In this document: positions 8,951-17,821 of the stretch, one piece after another
Position numbering within the stretch: the stretch's first letter is position 1
How the letters are laid out: each line of letters opens with the position of its first letter
Assembly (NCBI RefSeq): GCF_046569695.1
Contig: NZ_JBKHUI010000018.1
Coordinates: 1 to 64,000, forward strand
Direction of reading: 5' to 3'
Source: Kluyvera sp046569695
GTDB lineage: Bacteria > Pseudomonadota > Gammaproteobacteria > Enterobacterales > Enterobacteriaceae
DNA length: 64,000 nt
The notes under the pieces: generated by a model
Databases searched by the model: none
Told to the model about the DNA's origin: nothing
The model's input: the letters and a program-made list of their open reading frames with translations, nothing else
Made by a program: the position numbers and the translations under genes

Positions 8951-9466
8951 ATGAAAAAACCAACCTCTGCACCGCGCAGTAAAGCTCCAGGTAAACAGCG
9001 CCGTAAAACGCGCGAAGAACTGAACCTGGAAGCTCGCGAGCGTAAAAACGATAAAAAACACCGTGGTAACGCGGCGGGTAGCCGTGCGACTGGCTCTGAC
9101 GGTGCATCCGGCTCCAATAAGCAAAAGCAGCAAAAAGATCCTCGTATTGGCAGTAAAAAACCCATCGCGCTGGGCGTTACTGACGCACCGGTCGTGAAAC
9201 AGCCCAAACCGAAGAGCGAGAAACCTATGCTTTCACCGCAGGCCGAGCTGGATATGCTGGAGAGAGATGAGCGCCTGGACGCGCTGCTGGAACGTCTGGA
9301 AAATGACGAAACCCTGACTGCTGAAGAGCAGAAATGGGTCGACGCTAAACTGGATCGCATCGATGAACTGATGCAGCAACTCGGCCTCTCTTACGATGAT
9401 GACGAAGAAGAAGAGGAAGAAGAGGGCAAGGAAGACATGATGCGCCTGCTGAGAGGCGGCAACTAA
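8951..9466 (+). CDS. yihI: YihI, GTPase-activating protein for Der
   Basis: YihI stimulates GTP hydrolysis by the ribosome-assembly GTPase Der (EngA) and delays 50S maturation. The protein (171 residues) has a very basic, disordered N-terminal half rich in Lys/Arg. Its acidic C-terminal half, from about residue 95, ends in a poly-Glu tract (near 153-161). This charge layout is typical of the family. It sits beside engB, another Der-family-related GTPase, as in E. coli. Confidence 0.93.
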   Translation: MKKPTSAPRSKAPGKQRRKTREELNLEARERKNDKKHRGNAAGSRATGSDGASGSNKQKQQKDPRIGSKKPIALGVTDAPVVKQPKPKSEKPMLSPQAELDMLERDERLDALLERLENDETLTAEEQKWVDAKLDRIDELMQQLGLSYDDDEEEEEEEGKEDMMRLLRGGN

Positions 9467-9480
9467 CGTTTGCACCCGAT

Positions 9481-9672
9481 ATACACGTCATCTTTCAAGT
9501 TGCCTCTGCGTTGGCTGCGCTCACTCACCCCAGTCACGTACTTATGTACGCTCCTGGGGATTCATTCCCTTGCCGCGTTACTCGGCTTGCAGCCTCGCCC
9601 CTTCGGGGCCAGCGCGAGCGCTGTTCAAAACGCTCTAGCGTTTTGTGATGCAACCTGAATGATTTTGTGTAT
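9481..9672. repeat. ERIC element with an internal insertion
   Basis: The ends ATACACgtcATCtTTCAaGTTGC (9481 on) and its inverted partner (to 9672) match ERIC termini. The core CACCCCAGTCAC...GCTCCTGGGGATTC is the ERIC signature. The element is about 192 bp where ERICs are usually about 127 bp. The extra 60 or so bases (about 9590-9652) hold three consecutive perfect hairpins (9597-9609, 9611-9622, 9626-9645). Confidence 0.85.
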
Positions 9673-9844
9673 TGGCTTGCCAGTCCTGCTTATAACCCTT
9701 TTGGTTGTATGTTATCTGGTGTGGTTATTCGTTAAACTACGACGGTTGTCGCGGCGTCAAAAGTGGCTGCGCAACCGGCTGTTGCTTCGTAACGGAGCAG
9801 CACCGGCACGCCGTCGTCGTTCGCGACACCATCGGAAGGAGTGA
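9659..9844 (+). CDS. Possible small membrane protein upstream of hemN
   Basis: A 61-codon frame begins with a strong hydrophobic segment (about residues 3-26) followed by a very basic tail (LRRLSRRQKW... and a C-terminal Arg/His-rich stretch). That layout suits a single-pass inner-membrane protein with a cytoplasmic basic tail. It ends inside the hemN ribosome-binding region, so coupling to hemN is possible. The first ATG lies in the end of the ERIC element and has no clear ribosome-binding site, so the real start may be further in. I recognise no family. Confidence 0.4.
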   Translation: MILCIGLPVLLITLLVVCYLVWLFVKLRRLSRRQKWLRNRLLLRNGAAPARRRRSRHHRKE

Positions 9845-9846
9845 GC

Positions 9847-11220
9847 ATGTCTGAGCAGTTAATCGACTGGGATCTGGCCCTGATCCAGAAATATAACTAT
9901 TCCGGGCCGCGCTATACCTCGTATCCCACCGCACTGGAATTCTCCGACGCCTTTGGCGAGTCTGAGTTTCACCACGCCGTTGCGCGTTACCCCGAGCGTC
10001 CGCTGTCGCTGTACGTGCATATTCCGTTCTGCCACAAGCTCTGCTATTTCTGCGGCTGCAATAAAATCGTCACTCGTCAGCAGCATAAAGCCGACCAGTA
10101 TCTCGACGTGCTGGAGCAGGAAATCTGCCAGCGCGCGCCGCTGTTTACCGGCCGTCACGTCAGCCAGCTTCACTGGGGCGGCGGTACGCCAACCTATCTG
10201 AACAAGGCGCAAATCAGCCGCCTGATGACGCTGCTGCGCGCGCATTTTAACTTTGATGCCGATGCGGAAATCTCCATTGAAGTCGACCCGCGCGAAATCG
10301 AGCTGGACGTTATCGACCACCTGCGCGCCGAGGGCTTTAACCGCCTGAGCATGGGCGTACAGGACTTCAACAAAGAAGTGCAGCGGCTGGTGAACCGTGA
10401 GCAGGATGAAGACTTTATCTTCGCGCTGCTCAACCACGCGCGCGAAATTGGCTTCACCTCGACCAATATCGACCTCATCTACGGCCTGCCGAAGCAAACG
10501 CCGGAGAGCTTTGCCTTTACCCTGCAGCGCGTTGCCGAGCTGAACCCTGACCGTCTGAGCGTGTTTAACTACGCGCACTTACCCACGCTGTTTGCCGCTC
10601 AACGCAAGATTAAAGACGCGGACCTGCCGTCGGCGCAGCAGAAGCTGGATATCTTGCAGGAAACCATCGGCTCGCTGACTCAGGCAGGCTACCAGTTTAT
10701 CGGTATGGATCACTTTGCCCGTCCGGATAACGAACTCGCTGTTGCCCAGCGCGAAGGCGTCCTGCATCGCAACTTCCAGGGTTACACTACTCAGGGCGAT
10801 ACTGACCTACTGGGCATGGGTGTATCGGCGATCAGCATGATTGGTGACTGCTACGCGCAGAACCAAAAAGAGCTGAAGCTCTATTACCAGCAGGTTGCCG
10901 AGCAGGGCAATGCGCTGTGGCGAGGTATCGCGTTAACTCGCGATGACTGCATTCGTCGCGATGTGATCAAAGCGCTTATCTGTAACTTCAGTCTCGATTT
11001 TGCGGCAATAGAGCAGCAGTGGGCGCTGAAGTTTAGTGACTACTTTGCCGAAGACCTGAAACTGCTGGCGCCATTGGCGCAGGATGGGCTGGTGGATGTG
11101 AATGAGAAAGAGATTAAGGTGACGGCGAAGGGCCGCCTGCTAATTCGCAACATCTGCATGTGTTTTGATGCCTATCTGCGACAGAAGGCGCGGATGCAGC
11201 AGTTCTCACGGGTGATTTAG
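9847..11220 (+). CDS. hemN: HemN, oxygen-independent coproporphyrinogen III dehydrogenase
   Basis: This radical-SAM enzyme decarboxylates coproporphyrinogen III to protoporphyrinogen IX in anaerobic heme synthesis. The iron-sulfur/SAM motif HIPFCHKLCYFCGC lies near residues 58-71, and a GGGTP SAM-binding motif near 112. The 457 residues equal the E. coli length when translation starts at the ATG at 9847, which follows AAGGAG. A GTG two codons earlier is less likely. The C-terminal HemN domain is complete. Confidence 0.97.
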   Translation: MSEQLIDWDLALIQKYNYSGPRYTSYPTALEFSDAFGESEFHHAVARYPERPLSLYVHIPFCHKLCYFCGCNKIVTRQQHKADQYLDVLEQEICQRAPLFTGRHVSQLHWGGGTPTYLNKAQISRLMTLLRAHFNFDADAEISIEVDPREIELDVIDHLRAEGFNRLSMGVQDFNKEVQRLVNREQDEDFIFALLNHAREIGFTSTNIDLIYGLPKQTPESFAFTLQRVAELNPDRLSVFNYAHLPTLFAAQRKIKDADLPSAQQKLDILQETIGSLTQAGYQFIGMDHFARPDNELAVAQREGVLHRNFQGYTTQGDTDLLGMGVSAISMIGDCYAQNQKELKLYYQQVAEQGNALWRGIALTRDDCIRRDVIKALICNFSLDFAAIEQQWALKFSDYFAEDLKLLAPLAQDGLVDVNEKEIKVTAKGRLLIRNICMCFDAYLRQKARMQQFSRVI

Positions 11221-11229
11221 CGATGATAT

Positions 11230-11290
11230 TGCCCGGTGGCGCTACGCTTACCGGGCCAACAGGCCGGATAAGCGCAAGCGCCATCCGGCT
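11230..11290. repeat. BIME: two REP palindromes
   Basis: Two adjacent GC-rich palindromes, GCCCGGTGGCGCTACGCTTA...CCGGGC and GCCGGATAAGCGCAAGCGCC...CCGGC, lie between the hemN and yshB stop codons. They are typical REP sequences arranged as a BIME. Confidence 0.8.
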
Positions 11291-11397
11291 TAGCTAAACA
11301 GCCCGAGCAGCGCAGCACACAGCACGGCAGCAACGGCCGTCTGTGGTGAATGACCGGCGGCGCCGCTTGAAGCCAAATTAATCAATGATTCAAACAT
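11290..11397 (-). CDS. yshB: YshB small membrane protein
   Basis: This 35-residue protein begins MFESLINLASSGAAG and ends AALLGLFS. It matches E. coli YshB (36 residues), a small inner-membrane protein between hemN and glnG. It has one hydrophobic helix over its C-terminal half. A GAGGGG ribosome-binding site lies about 7 bases before the ATG at 11397. YshB has been linked to intracellular fitness in Salmonella, but its mechanism is unknown. Confidence 0.8.
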   Translation of the reverse strand: MFESLINLASSGAAGHSPQTAVAAVLCAALLGLFS

Positions 11398-11508
11398 TAT
11401 CGTCCCCTCGAATTTGCGGGCTGAATAATACTGAACTCATCGAAACAGTAAAGTATAAAATTGCAGCAACTTGCGCGAATCGAGCAATATTTACACTTCA
11501 CGTTGGCC

Positions 11509-12921
11509 TTACTCCATTCCCAATTCTTTCAGCTTACGCGTCAGGGTGTTGCGACCCCAGCCAAGCAGGCGAGCCGCTTCCTGTTTGTGCCCCTGCGTGT
11601 AGCGTAGCGCGGTGGTCAGCAGCGTGCGCTCCATCTCCGGCTGTGCTTCAGAAAGCAGGTTTTGATGACCGGAACGCAGCGCACGGTCGGCCCACTGCGC
11701 CAGCAGCGTTGCCCAGCTATCCGGCAGCGATGTTGCCGTAGTGCTGTCCGGCATGCTGGCTTCAAACAGCTCGCTCGGCAGATCCTGAATCAGCACCTCT
11801 TGCCCGGCGGCCATCACCGTCAGCCAGCGGCAGGTGTTTTCCAACTGACGCACGTTACCCGGCCAGGCCAGGCGCGTTAACGCCGCTTCGGTTTCCGGGT
11901 GCAGCAGCTTGGCTTCCACGCCCAGCTCGCGTGCGGCAACCTGTAAGAAATGGTGCGCCAGGCGCGGGATATCTTCCCGACGCTCGCGCAGCGGCGGTAG
12001 ATGGACGCGAATCACGTTCAGACGGTGGAATAAGTCCTCGCGGAATTTACCTTCCTGAACGCGCTGTTCAAGGTTCTGGTGGGTTGCCGCGATGATACGC
12101 ACGTCAACCTTCACCGGAGCATAGCCGCCCACGCGGTAGAACTGGCCGTCGGCCAGTACGCGCAGCAGACGGGTCTGGACATCCATCGGCATATCGCCAA
12201 TTTCATCAAGGAACAGCGTGCCGCCGTCGGCCTGCTCGAATCGGCCCTGACGGACGGTATTCGCGCCGGTAAACGCCCCTTTCTCATGACCAAATAGCTC
12301 GGACTCAATCAGGTCTTTTGGAATGGCCGCCATGTTGAGCGCGATAAATGGTGCTTTAACGCGAGGACTATGGCGATGCAGCGCATGGGCAACCAGCTCT
12401 TTACCGGTACCGGACTCGCCGTTAATCAGCACGCTGATAGACGAGCGGGAGAGGCGACCGATAATGCGGAACACGTCCTGCATAGCGGGCGCTTCACCGA
12501 TGATATCGGTGGTTGGGTCATTGACCTGTACGTTGCGCGGCTGCTGCTGCTCCTGGTAGTGGCTAATCGCCCGCTCTACCAGCGCTACCGCTTCATCGAT
12601 ATCAAACGGTTTTGGCAGGTAGTCAAACGCTCCCTGCTGGTAGGCGCTAACGGCGGCATCCAGATCGGAGTGCGCGGTCATTATGATGACCGGAAGCATC
12701 GGATGGCGCTGCTTAATTTGCGTTAACAGCGCCAGACCGTCCATTCCGGGCATGCGGATATCGGACATCAGCACGTCAGGCGTTTTGGTAGCCAGCGCAT
12801 CCAGCACCTCTTTTCCGCCTTCAAACGTGGTGCAGGTTAATCCCGCGCCGGTGAGGGCGCGTTCAAGCACCCAACGGATGGAGCTATCGTCATCAACGAC
12901 CCAGACTATCCCTCGTTGCAT
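11509..12921 (-). CDS. glnG: NtrC (GlnG), nitrogen response regulator
   Basis: This sigma-54 activator is phosphorylated by NtrB under nitrogen limitation and switches on glnA and other nitrogen genes. The 470 residues have three domains. The receiver has the phospho-acceptor Asp in SDIRMPGMDG near 54. The AAA+ domain has Walker A GESGTGKE near 170 and the sigma-54 contact GAFTGA near 216. The C-terminal end is a Fis-type HTH. The ATG at 12921 gives the E. coli N-terminus (MQRGIVWVVDDD) and follows AAGG by seven bases. It starts 9 bp after the glnL stop. Confidence 0.97.
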   Translation of the reverse strand: MQRGIVWVVDDDSSIRWVLERALTGAGLTCTTFEGGKEVLDALATKTPDVLMSDIRMPGMDGLALLTQIKQRHPMLPVIIMTAHSDLDAAVSAYQQGAFDYLPKPFDIDEAVALVERAISHYQEQQQPRNVQVNDPTTDIIGEAPAMQDVFRIIGRLSRSSISVLINGESGTGKELVAHALHRHSPRVKAPFIALNMAAIPKDLIESELFGHEKGAFTGANTVRQGRFEQADGGTLFLDEIGDMPMDVQTRLLRVLADGQFYRVGGYAPVKVDVRIIAATHQNLEQRVQEGKFREDLFHRLNVIRVHLPPLRERREDIPRLAHHFLQVAARELGVEAKLLHPETEAALTRLAWPGNVRQLENTCRWLTVMAAGQEVLIQDLPSELFEASMPDSTTATSLPDSWATLLAQWADRALRSGHQNLLSEAQPEMERTLLTTALRYTQGHKQEAARLLGWGRNTLTRKLKELGME

Positions 12922-12930
12922 AAACACACC

Positions 12931-13980
12931 TTATTTCTTGATTGGCAGGAAAACCGAGAACTCGGTATGGCCTGGCCAACTGGTAAATTCAATTTTGCCG
13001 GAGTGCTGATCGATAAGGCTGCGCGCTATCGACAGACCCAGCCCGGTGCCGCCTTCGCGGCCGCTGACCATCGGGTAAAACAGCGTATCCTGCAAATGCG
13101 ATGGAATACCGGGGCCGTTATCTTCGATATCAATTCTGGCGGCCAGTCGGTAGCGTACGCCGTGCAGCGTTAACTGAAATGCGGTGCGGGTGCGCAGGAC
13201 AATTTCGCCCCCTTCCGGGCCAAGCGCCTGCAGCGCGTTGCGCACAATATTCAGCAGAACTTGTTCAATCTGGTCTGGATCGTGCGGAAGTTCCGGCAAA
13301 CTTGGATCGTAATCGCGCACCAGCGTGACGTTTTCCGGCAGTTCCATCGAAACCAGTTTGACGACGCGCTCTGCCACTTTATGGATGCTCTCGGTGATAT
13401 GCGTACCGGGATGCTGCGGGCCGAGCAGACGGTCAACCAGGTTACGCAGGCGGTCGGCCTGCTCAATGATGACGTTGGTGTACTCGGTCAGGGCTGGGTC
13501 AGGCAGAGCCTTACTGAGTAGCTGTGCAGCGCCGCGTAAGCCACCCAGCGGGTTTTTAATCTCGTGGGCCAGCCCTCGCACCAGATCGCGCGCTGCGATT
13601 TGCTGAGCGTGCTGGAGCTGCTCCTGGCTGAGGCGGCGTTGGTTATCCATTGGCGCCATCTCTAGCAGGATAAAACCGTCCGGCAGACGTTGTGCGGTCA
13701 GCGAAAGAATATGCGAACGCCCGTCAATCACCAGCGTCACTTCGTTATCGGTAAACCCCTGGCCCGTTTGCAGGCTCTCCTGCATCAAGCCAATGTTCAG
13801 CGAGAAATAGCTCAGAAGCTCGGGTAAGGGTGTACCAAAGAGTTTGCGTGCGCTCTGTGCCAGCAGTTGCTGGGCGGCAGGATTCGCATAGTGAACGGCC
13901 AGGTCGTCATCGACCAGTAAAATGCTGTTGATTAACGAGTTAAGGATCTGCCCAGCATCGGGCAGTGCGCCTGTTGCCAT
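12931..13980 (-). CDS. glnL: NtrB (GlnL), nitrogen sensor kinase/phosphatase
   Basis: NtrB is a cytosolic histidine kinase that phosphorylates NtrC and, with PII bound, dephosphorylates it. The 349 residues equal E. coli. It has an N-terminal PAS domain (about 15-100), the phosphorylated His in AHEIKNPLGG near 139, then N, G1 and G2 ATP-binding boxes (NIVRNALQA, DNGPGIP, GGTGLGLSI). It is transcribed from its own NtrC-repressed promoter and by readthrough from glnA. Confidence 0.97.
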   Translation of the reverse strand: MATGALPDAGQILNSLINSILLVDDDLAVHYANPAAQQLLAQSARKLFGTPLPELLSYFSLNIGLMQESLQTGQGFTDNEVTLVIDGRSHILSLTAQRLPDGFILLEMAPMDNQRRLSQEQLQHAQQIAARDLVRGLAHEIKNPLGGLRGAAQLLSKALPDPALTEYTNVIIEQADRLRNLVDRLLGPQHPGTHITESIHKVAERVVKLVSMELPENVTLVRDYDPSLPELPHDPDQIEQVLLNIVRNALQALGPEGGEIVLRTRTAFQLTLHGVRYRLAARIDIEDNGPGIPSHLQDTLFYPMVSGREGGTGLGLSIARSLIDQHSGKIEFTSWPGHTEFSVFLPIKK

Positions 13981-14002
13981 TTAGCAGTCTCCTGAAAAGG
14001 CT

Positions 14003-14019
14003 TGCACTGTTTTAGTGCA
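14003..14019 (-). promoter_or_regulatory. NtrC-binding site at the glnL promoter
   Basis: TGCACTGTTTTAGTGCA is an almost perfect match to the NtrC palindrome (TGCAC...GTGCA). It lies 23-39 bp upstream of the glnL start codon. In E. coli an NtrC site here represses glnLp, keeping NtrB and NtrC low in nitrogen-rich cells. Confidence 0.85.
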
Positions 14020-14067
14020 GTATAGCTTTTTACGGGTAAAAAGCGCGAGATATCAGGTTGTTGGTGG

Positions 14068-14093
14068 AGAAAAAAGCCCATCCTGAGATGGGC
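14068..14093 (-). terminator. Terminator between glnA and glnL
   Basis: AGCCCATC / GGATGGGCT on the minus strand is followed by T6. It reduces readthrough from glnA into glnL-glnG, as in E. coli, and would give an sRNA its Hfq-friendly U-tail. Confidence 0.85.
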
Positions 14094-14186
14094 TGAAAGT
14101 TTCCACGGCAACTTAATTCCAGGGAGTGCGCCAGAGTCCAAGGGCAATGGCGCAGCTACAGCTGGAAAGTACAACTCAAAATACGA
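14068..14186 (-). ncRNA. glnZ: glnA 3' UTR, possible GlnZ small RNA
   Basis: The minus-strand sequence from the glnA stop to the intrinsic terminator at 14068-14093 is about 119 nt. In E. coli and Salmonella the glnA 3' UTR is processed into the Hfq-binding sRNA GlnZ, which links nitrogen and carbon metabolism. Position and terminator fit. I have not identified the RNase E site or the seed, so this is by synteny. Confidence 0.5.
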
Positions 14187-15596
14187 TTAGACGCTGTAGT
14201 ACAGCTCGAACTCAACCGGGTGCGGAGTCATACGTACGCGGTCGTTCTCTTCGGTGCGCAGCGTGATGTAAGCGTCGATAGCTTCATCAGTGAACACGCC
14301 ACCAGCGGTCAGGAACTCGCGGTCTGCATCGAGAGCCTGCAGCGCTTCTTCCAGAGAGCCAGCAACCTGTGGGATCTCTTTCGCTTCTTCTGGCGGCAGG
14401 TCGTACAGGTTTTTGTCCATGGCTTCGCCAGGGTGGATTTTGTTCTTGATGCCGTCCAGGCCAGCCATCAGCAGTGCTGCGAAGCACAGGTATGGGTTAG
14501 CCGCTGGGTCCGGGAAGCGCACTTCGATACGACGCGCTTTCGGAGAAGCAACAACCGGGATACGGATGGATGCAGAACGGTTACGGGCAGAGTAAGCCAG
14601 CATTACCGGTGCTTCATAACCTGGGACCAGACGCTTGTAGGAGTTGGTGGTCGGGTTAGCCAGGGCGTTGATAGCTTTAGCGTGCTTGATAACACCGCCG
14701 ATGTAGTGCAGCGCTTGCTCGGACAGGCCAGCATATTTGTCGCCGGAGAACAGGTTTACGCCGTTCTTGGACAGGGACATGTGGCAGTGCATGCCGGAAC
14801 CGTTATCGCCAAACATTGGTTTTGGCATAAAGGTCGCGGTTTTACCGAAGCGGTGAGCGACGTTGTGCACAACATATTTGTAGATCTGAATTTCGTCCGC
14901 TTTCTTAGTCATGGTGTTGAAGCGGGTGGCGATTTCGTTCTGGCCAGCCGTCGCAACTTCGTGGTGATGCGCTTCAACAACCAGGCCCATCTCTTCCATG
15001 ATCAGACACATGGTAGAACGGATGTCCTGTGAGGAATCAACCGGAGGAACCGGGAAATAACCGCCTTTAACGCCTGGACGGTGACCTTTGTTACCACCTT
15101 CGTATTTGGTGGAGGAGTTCCATGCGCCTTCGATGTCATCGATAGCCACGTGAGAACCGGAGATGGATGCGCCGAAGCGGATGTCATCAAACAGGAAGAA
15201 TTCTGGCTCTGGCCCGAACAGAACGGTGTCCGCGATGCCGGTAGCGCGCAGATATTCTTCAGCGCGTTTAGCGATGGAGCGCGGGTCACGGTCATAGCCT
15301 TGCAGTGTACCTGGTTCCAGGATGTCGCAACGAATGATCAGGGTAGACTCTTCAAAGAACGGGTCGATGAGAGCGGTAGATGCATCTGGCATCAGAACCA
15401 TGTCGGATTCGTTAATGCCTTTCCAGCCACCGATAGAGGAGCCGTCAAACATTTTGCCTTCTTCGAAGAATTCGGCATTTACCTGATGTGCAGGAATAGT
15501 GACGTGCTGTTCTTTACCTTTGGTATCGGTGAAGCGCAGATCGACAAACTTCACTTCGTGCTCATTCAGCATCGTCAAAACGTGTTCAGCGGACAT
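14187..15596 (-). CDS. glnA: Glutamine synthetase, type I
   Basis: GlnA makes glutamine from glutamate, ammonia and ATP and forms dodecamers in the cytosol. The 469 residues equal E. coli when translation starts at the ATG at 15596, preceded by GGGAG. An upstream in-frame codon at 15605 would add three residues. The FDGSSIGGW (near 50), the GPEPEFF metal site (near 127) and the KPMFGDNGSGMHCH segment (near 260) are intact. The adenylylation site Tyr in NLYDLPPEE (near 397) is present, so GlnE control is expected. Confidence 0.98.
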   Translation of the reverse strand: MSAEHVLTMLNEHEVKFVDLRFTDTKGKEQHVTIPAHQVNAEFFEEGKMFDGSSIGGWKGINESDMVLMPDASTALIDPFFEESTLIIRCDILEPGTLQGYDRDPRSIAKRAEEYLRATGIADTVLFGPEPEFFLFDDIRFGASISGSHVAIDDIEGAWNSSTKYEGGNKGHRPGVKGGYFPVPPVDSSQDIRSTMCLIMEEMGLVVEAHHHEVATAGQNEIATRFNTMTKKADEIQIYKYVVHNVAHRFGKTATFMPKPMFGDNGSGMHCHMSLSKNGVNLFSGDKYAGLSEQALHYIGGVIKHAKAINALANPTTNSYKRLVPGYEAPVMLAYSARNRSASIRIPVVASPKARRIEVRFPDPAANPYLCFAALLMAGLDGIKNKIHPGEAMDKNLYDLPPEEAKEIPQVAGSLEEALQALDADREFLTAGGVFTDEAIDAYITLRTEENDRVRMTPHPVEFELYYSV

Positions 15597-15686
15597 ACTT
15601 AACATCTCCCGGATTTATCATTGTCGTCGTGGTAACGAGGTCTTCAATCACTGCTTAAAGTGGCGTTGTTGCCCTGAAATATACAA

Positions 15687-15702
15687 AGCGAAATCTGTGC
15701 CA
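15687..15702 (-). promoter_or_regulatory. glnAp2 sigma-54 promoter
   Basis: TGGCACAGATTTCGCT on the minus strand carries the -24 GG and -12 GC dinucleotides at the correct 10-bp spacing. It is the same as the core of E. coli glnAp2. It lies about 90 bp upstream of the glnA start and is activated by NtrC bound further upstream. Confidence 0.9.
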
Positions 15703-15736
15703 ACTTTTAAATCACCCCCAAAAGGCGTTATCATGC

Positions 15737-15823
15737 GCACCATAGTGCAAAAGGGCTGCACCACGATAGCGTCTTTGCACCATTATAGTGCTTATCCTGA
15801 AGCGATGAGCACCATATTGGTGC
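15737..15823. promoter_or_regulatory. NtrC enhancer sites of glnA
   Basis: Two strong palindromes, GCACCATATTGGTGC (15809-15823) and GCACCATTATAGTGC (15777-15791), and a weaker one, GCACCATAGTGC (15737-15748), match the NtrC site. They lie about 35-120 bp upstream of the sigma-54 promoter, as the glnA enhancer does in E. coli. A sigma-70 promoter also exists in this region in E. coli. I did not resolve it here. Confidence 0.85.
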
Positions 15824-15975
15824 AAATTGTGATTGGGTGCCCTTTTTATGCTCCGTGAAAGCGATCACAAAGGAACTCTGCAATACTTGTTTGCGGAGGA
15901 TCTCTGTGATCCTGTTTTGTAGTGCGATTAATCCGTGTACAATAACGCGCTATTTCTAATGCCCGAGGCAAAGTT

Positions 15976-17799
15976 GTGATCGAAAATTTGCGTAACATCG
16001 CCATCATCGCGCACGTTGACCATGGTAAAACTACCCTGGTCGATAAGCTGCTGCAGCAATCCGGTACGTTTGATGCACGTGCTGAAACTCAAGAACGTGT
16101 GATGGACTCCAACGATTTGGAGAAAGAGCGTGGGATTACCATCCTCGCGAAAAACACCGCAATCAAATGGAATGATTACCGTATCAACATCGTTGATACC
16201 CCAGGGCACGCCGACTTCGGTGGTGAAGTTGAGCGCGTCATGTCCATGGTTGACTCTGTGCTGCTGGTAGTTGATGCAATGGATGGCCCGATGCCGCAGA
16301 CGCGCTTCGTGACCAAAAAAGCATTCGCTCATGGTTTGAAGCCAATTGTTGTTATCAACAAAGTTGACCGTCCAGGCGCACGTCCTGATTGGGTTGTTGA
16401 CCAGGTATTCGACCTGTTCGTTAACCTCGACGCGACCGACGAGCAGCTGGACTTCCCTATCGTTTACGCTTCCGCGCTGAACGGTATCGCAGGTCTGGAT
16501 CACGAAAATATGGCGGAAGACATGACCCCGCTGTATCAGACCATCGTTGATCGTGTACCGGCTCCAGACGTAGACCTGGATGGCCCGCTGCAGATGCAAA
16601 TCTCCCAGCTGGACTACAACAACTACGTTGGTGTTATCGGTATCGGCCGTATCAAACGCGGTAAAGTGAAGCCAAACCAGCAGATCACTATCATTGATAG
16701 CGAAGGCAAAACCCGTAACGGTAAAGTCGGTAAAGTACTGACTCACCTGGGTCTGGAGCGTATCGATAGCGACCTGGCTGAAGCTGGCGACATCATCGCG
16801 ATCACCGGTCTGGGCGAGCTGAACATCTCCGACACCATCTGCGACCCGCAGAACGTCGAAGCGCTGCCAGCACTGTCCGTTGATGAACCGACGGTAACCA
16901 TGTTCTTCAACGTCAACACCTCTCCATTCTGTGGTAAAGAAGGTAAGTACGTTACCTCTCGCCAGATTCTGGACCGTCTGAAGAAAGAACTGGTACACAA
17001 CGTGGCACTGCGCGTTGAAGAAACTCCGGATGCAGACGCATTCCGCGTTTCTGGCCGTGGTGAACTGCACCTGTCCGTTCTGATTGAAAACATGCGTCGT
17101 GAAGGTTTCGAAATGGCGGTTTCCCGTCCGAAAGTAATCTTCCGCGAAATCGATGGCCGTAAACAAGAGCCATTCGAAAACGTAACGCTGGACGTCGAAG
17201 AGCAGCACCAGGGTTCTGTCATGCAGGCACTGGGTGAGCGTAAAGGCGACCTGAAAAACATGAATCCAGACGGAAAAGGCCGCGTACGTCTCGACTACGT
17301 GATCCCAAGCCGTGGTCTGATCGGCTTCCGTTCAGAATTCATGACCATGACCTCCGGTACCGGTCTGCTGTACTCCACCTTCAGCCACTACGACGACGTT
17401 CGTCCGGGTGAAGTTGGCCAGCGTCAGAACGGCGTACTGATCTCCAACGGTCAGGGTAAAGCTGTTGCGTTCGCACTGTTCAGCCTGCAGGACCGCGGTA
17501 AGCTGTTCCTGGGCCACGGCGCAGAAGTTTACGAAGGCCAGATCATCGGTATTCACAGCCGTTCTAACGACCTGACTGTAAACTGCCTGACCGGTAAGAA
17601 ACTGACCAACATGCGTGCTTCCGGTACTGATGAAGCTACCACGCTGGTCCCAGCTCAGAAAATGACTCTGGAACAAGCTCTGGAGTTCATCGATGACGAC
17701 GAACTGGTAGAAGTTACCCCAACTTCCATCCGTATTCGTAAACGTCACCTGACTGAAAACGACCGTAAACGCGCTATGCGCGGTCCAAAAGAAGATTAA
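15976..17799 (+). CDS. typA: TypA/BipA, ribosome-associated translational GTPase
   Basis: BipA is an EF-G-like GTPase that helps 50S assembly at low temperature and affects virulence and stress responses. The 607 residues equal E. coli. G-domain motifs are AHVDHGKTT (G1, near 11), DTPGHAD (G3, near 72) and NKVD (G4, near 127), followed by domain II, EF-G-like III and V, and the unique C-terminal domain. The start is GTG at 15976, as required by alignment. It is divergent from glnA. Confidence 0.97.
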   Translation: MIENLRNIAIIAHVDHGKTTLVDKLLQQSGTFDARAETQERVMDSNDLEKERGITILAKNTAIKWNDYRINIVDTPGHADFGGEVERVMSMVDSVLLVVDAMDGPMPQTRFVTKKAFAHGLKPIVVINKVDRPGARPDWVVDQVFDLFVNLDATDEQLDFPIVYASALNGIAGLDHENMAEDMTPLYQTIVDRVPAPDVDLDGPLQMQISQLDYNNYVGVIGIGRIKRGKVKPNQQITIIDSEGKTRNGKVGKVLTHLGLERIDSDLAEAGDIIAITGLGELNISDTICDPQNVEALPALSVDEPTVTMFFNVNTSPFCGKEGKYVTSRQILDRLKKELVHNVALRVEETPDADAFRVSGRGELHLSVLIENMRREGFEMAVSRPKVIFREIDGRKQEPFENVTLDVEEQHQGSVMQALGERKGDLKNMNPDGKGRVRLDYVIPSRGLIGFRSEFMTMTSGTGLLYSTFSHYDDVRPGEVGQRQNGVLISNGQGKAVAFALFSLQDRGKLFLGHGAEVYEGQIIGIHSRSNDLTVNCLTGKKLTNMRASGTDEATTLVPAQKMTLEQALEFIDDDELVEVTPTSIRIRKRHLTENDRKRAMRGPKED

Positions 17800-17821
17800 T
17801 TTCTCTCTTTTGTCGTGACCT

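Noticed and set aside
15928..17208. A 426-codon minus-strand frame antisense to typA
   Set aside because: It is the opposite strand of a conserved GTPase gene, with unnatural composition (rich in Val/Phe/Gln) and no family features.
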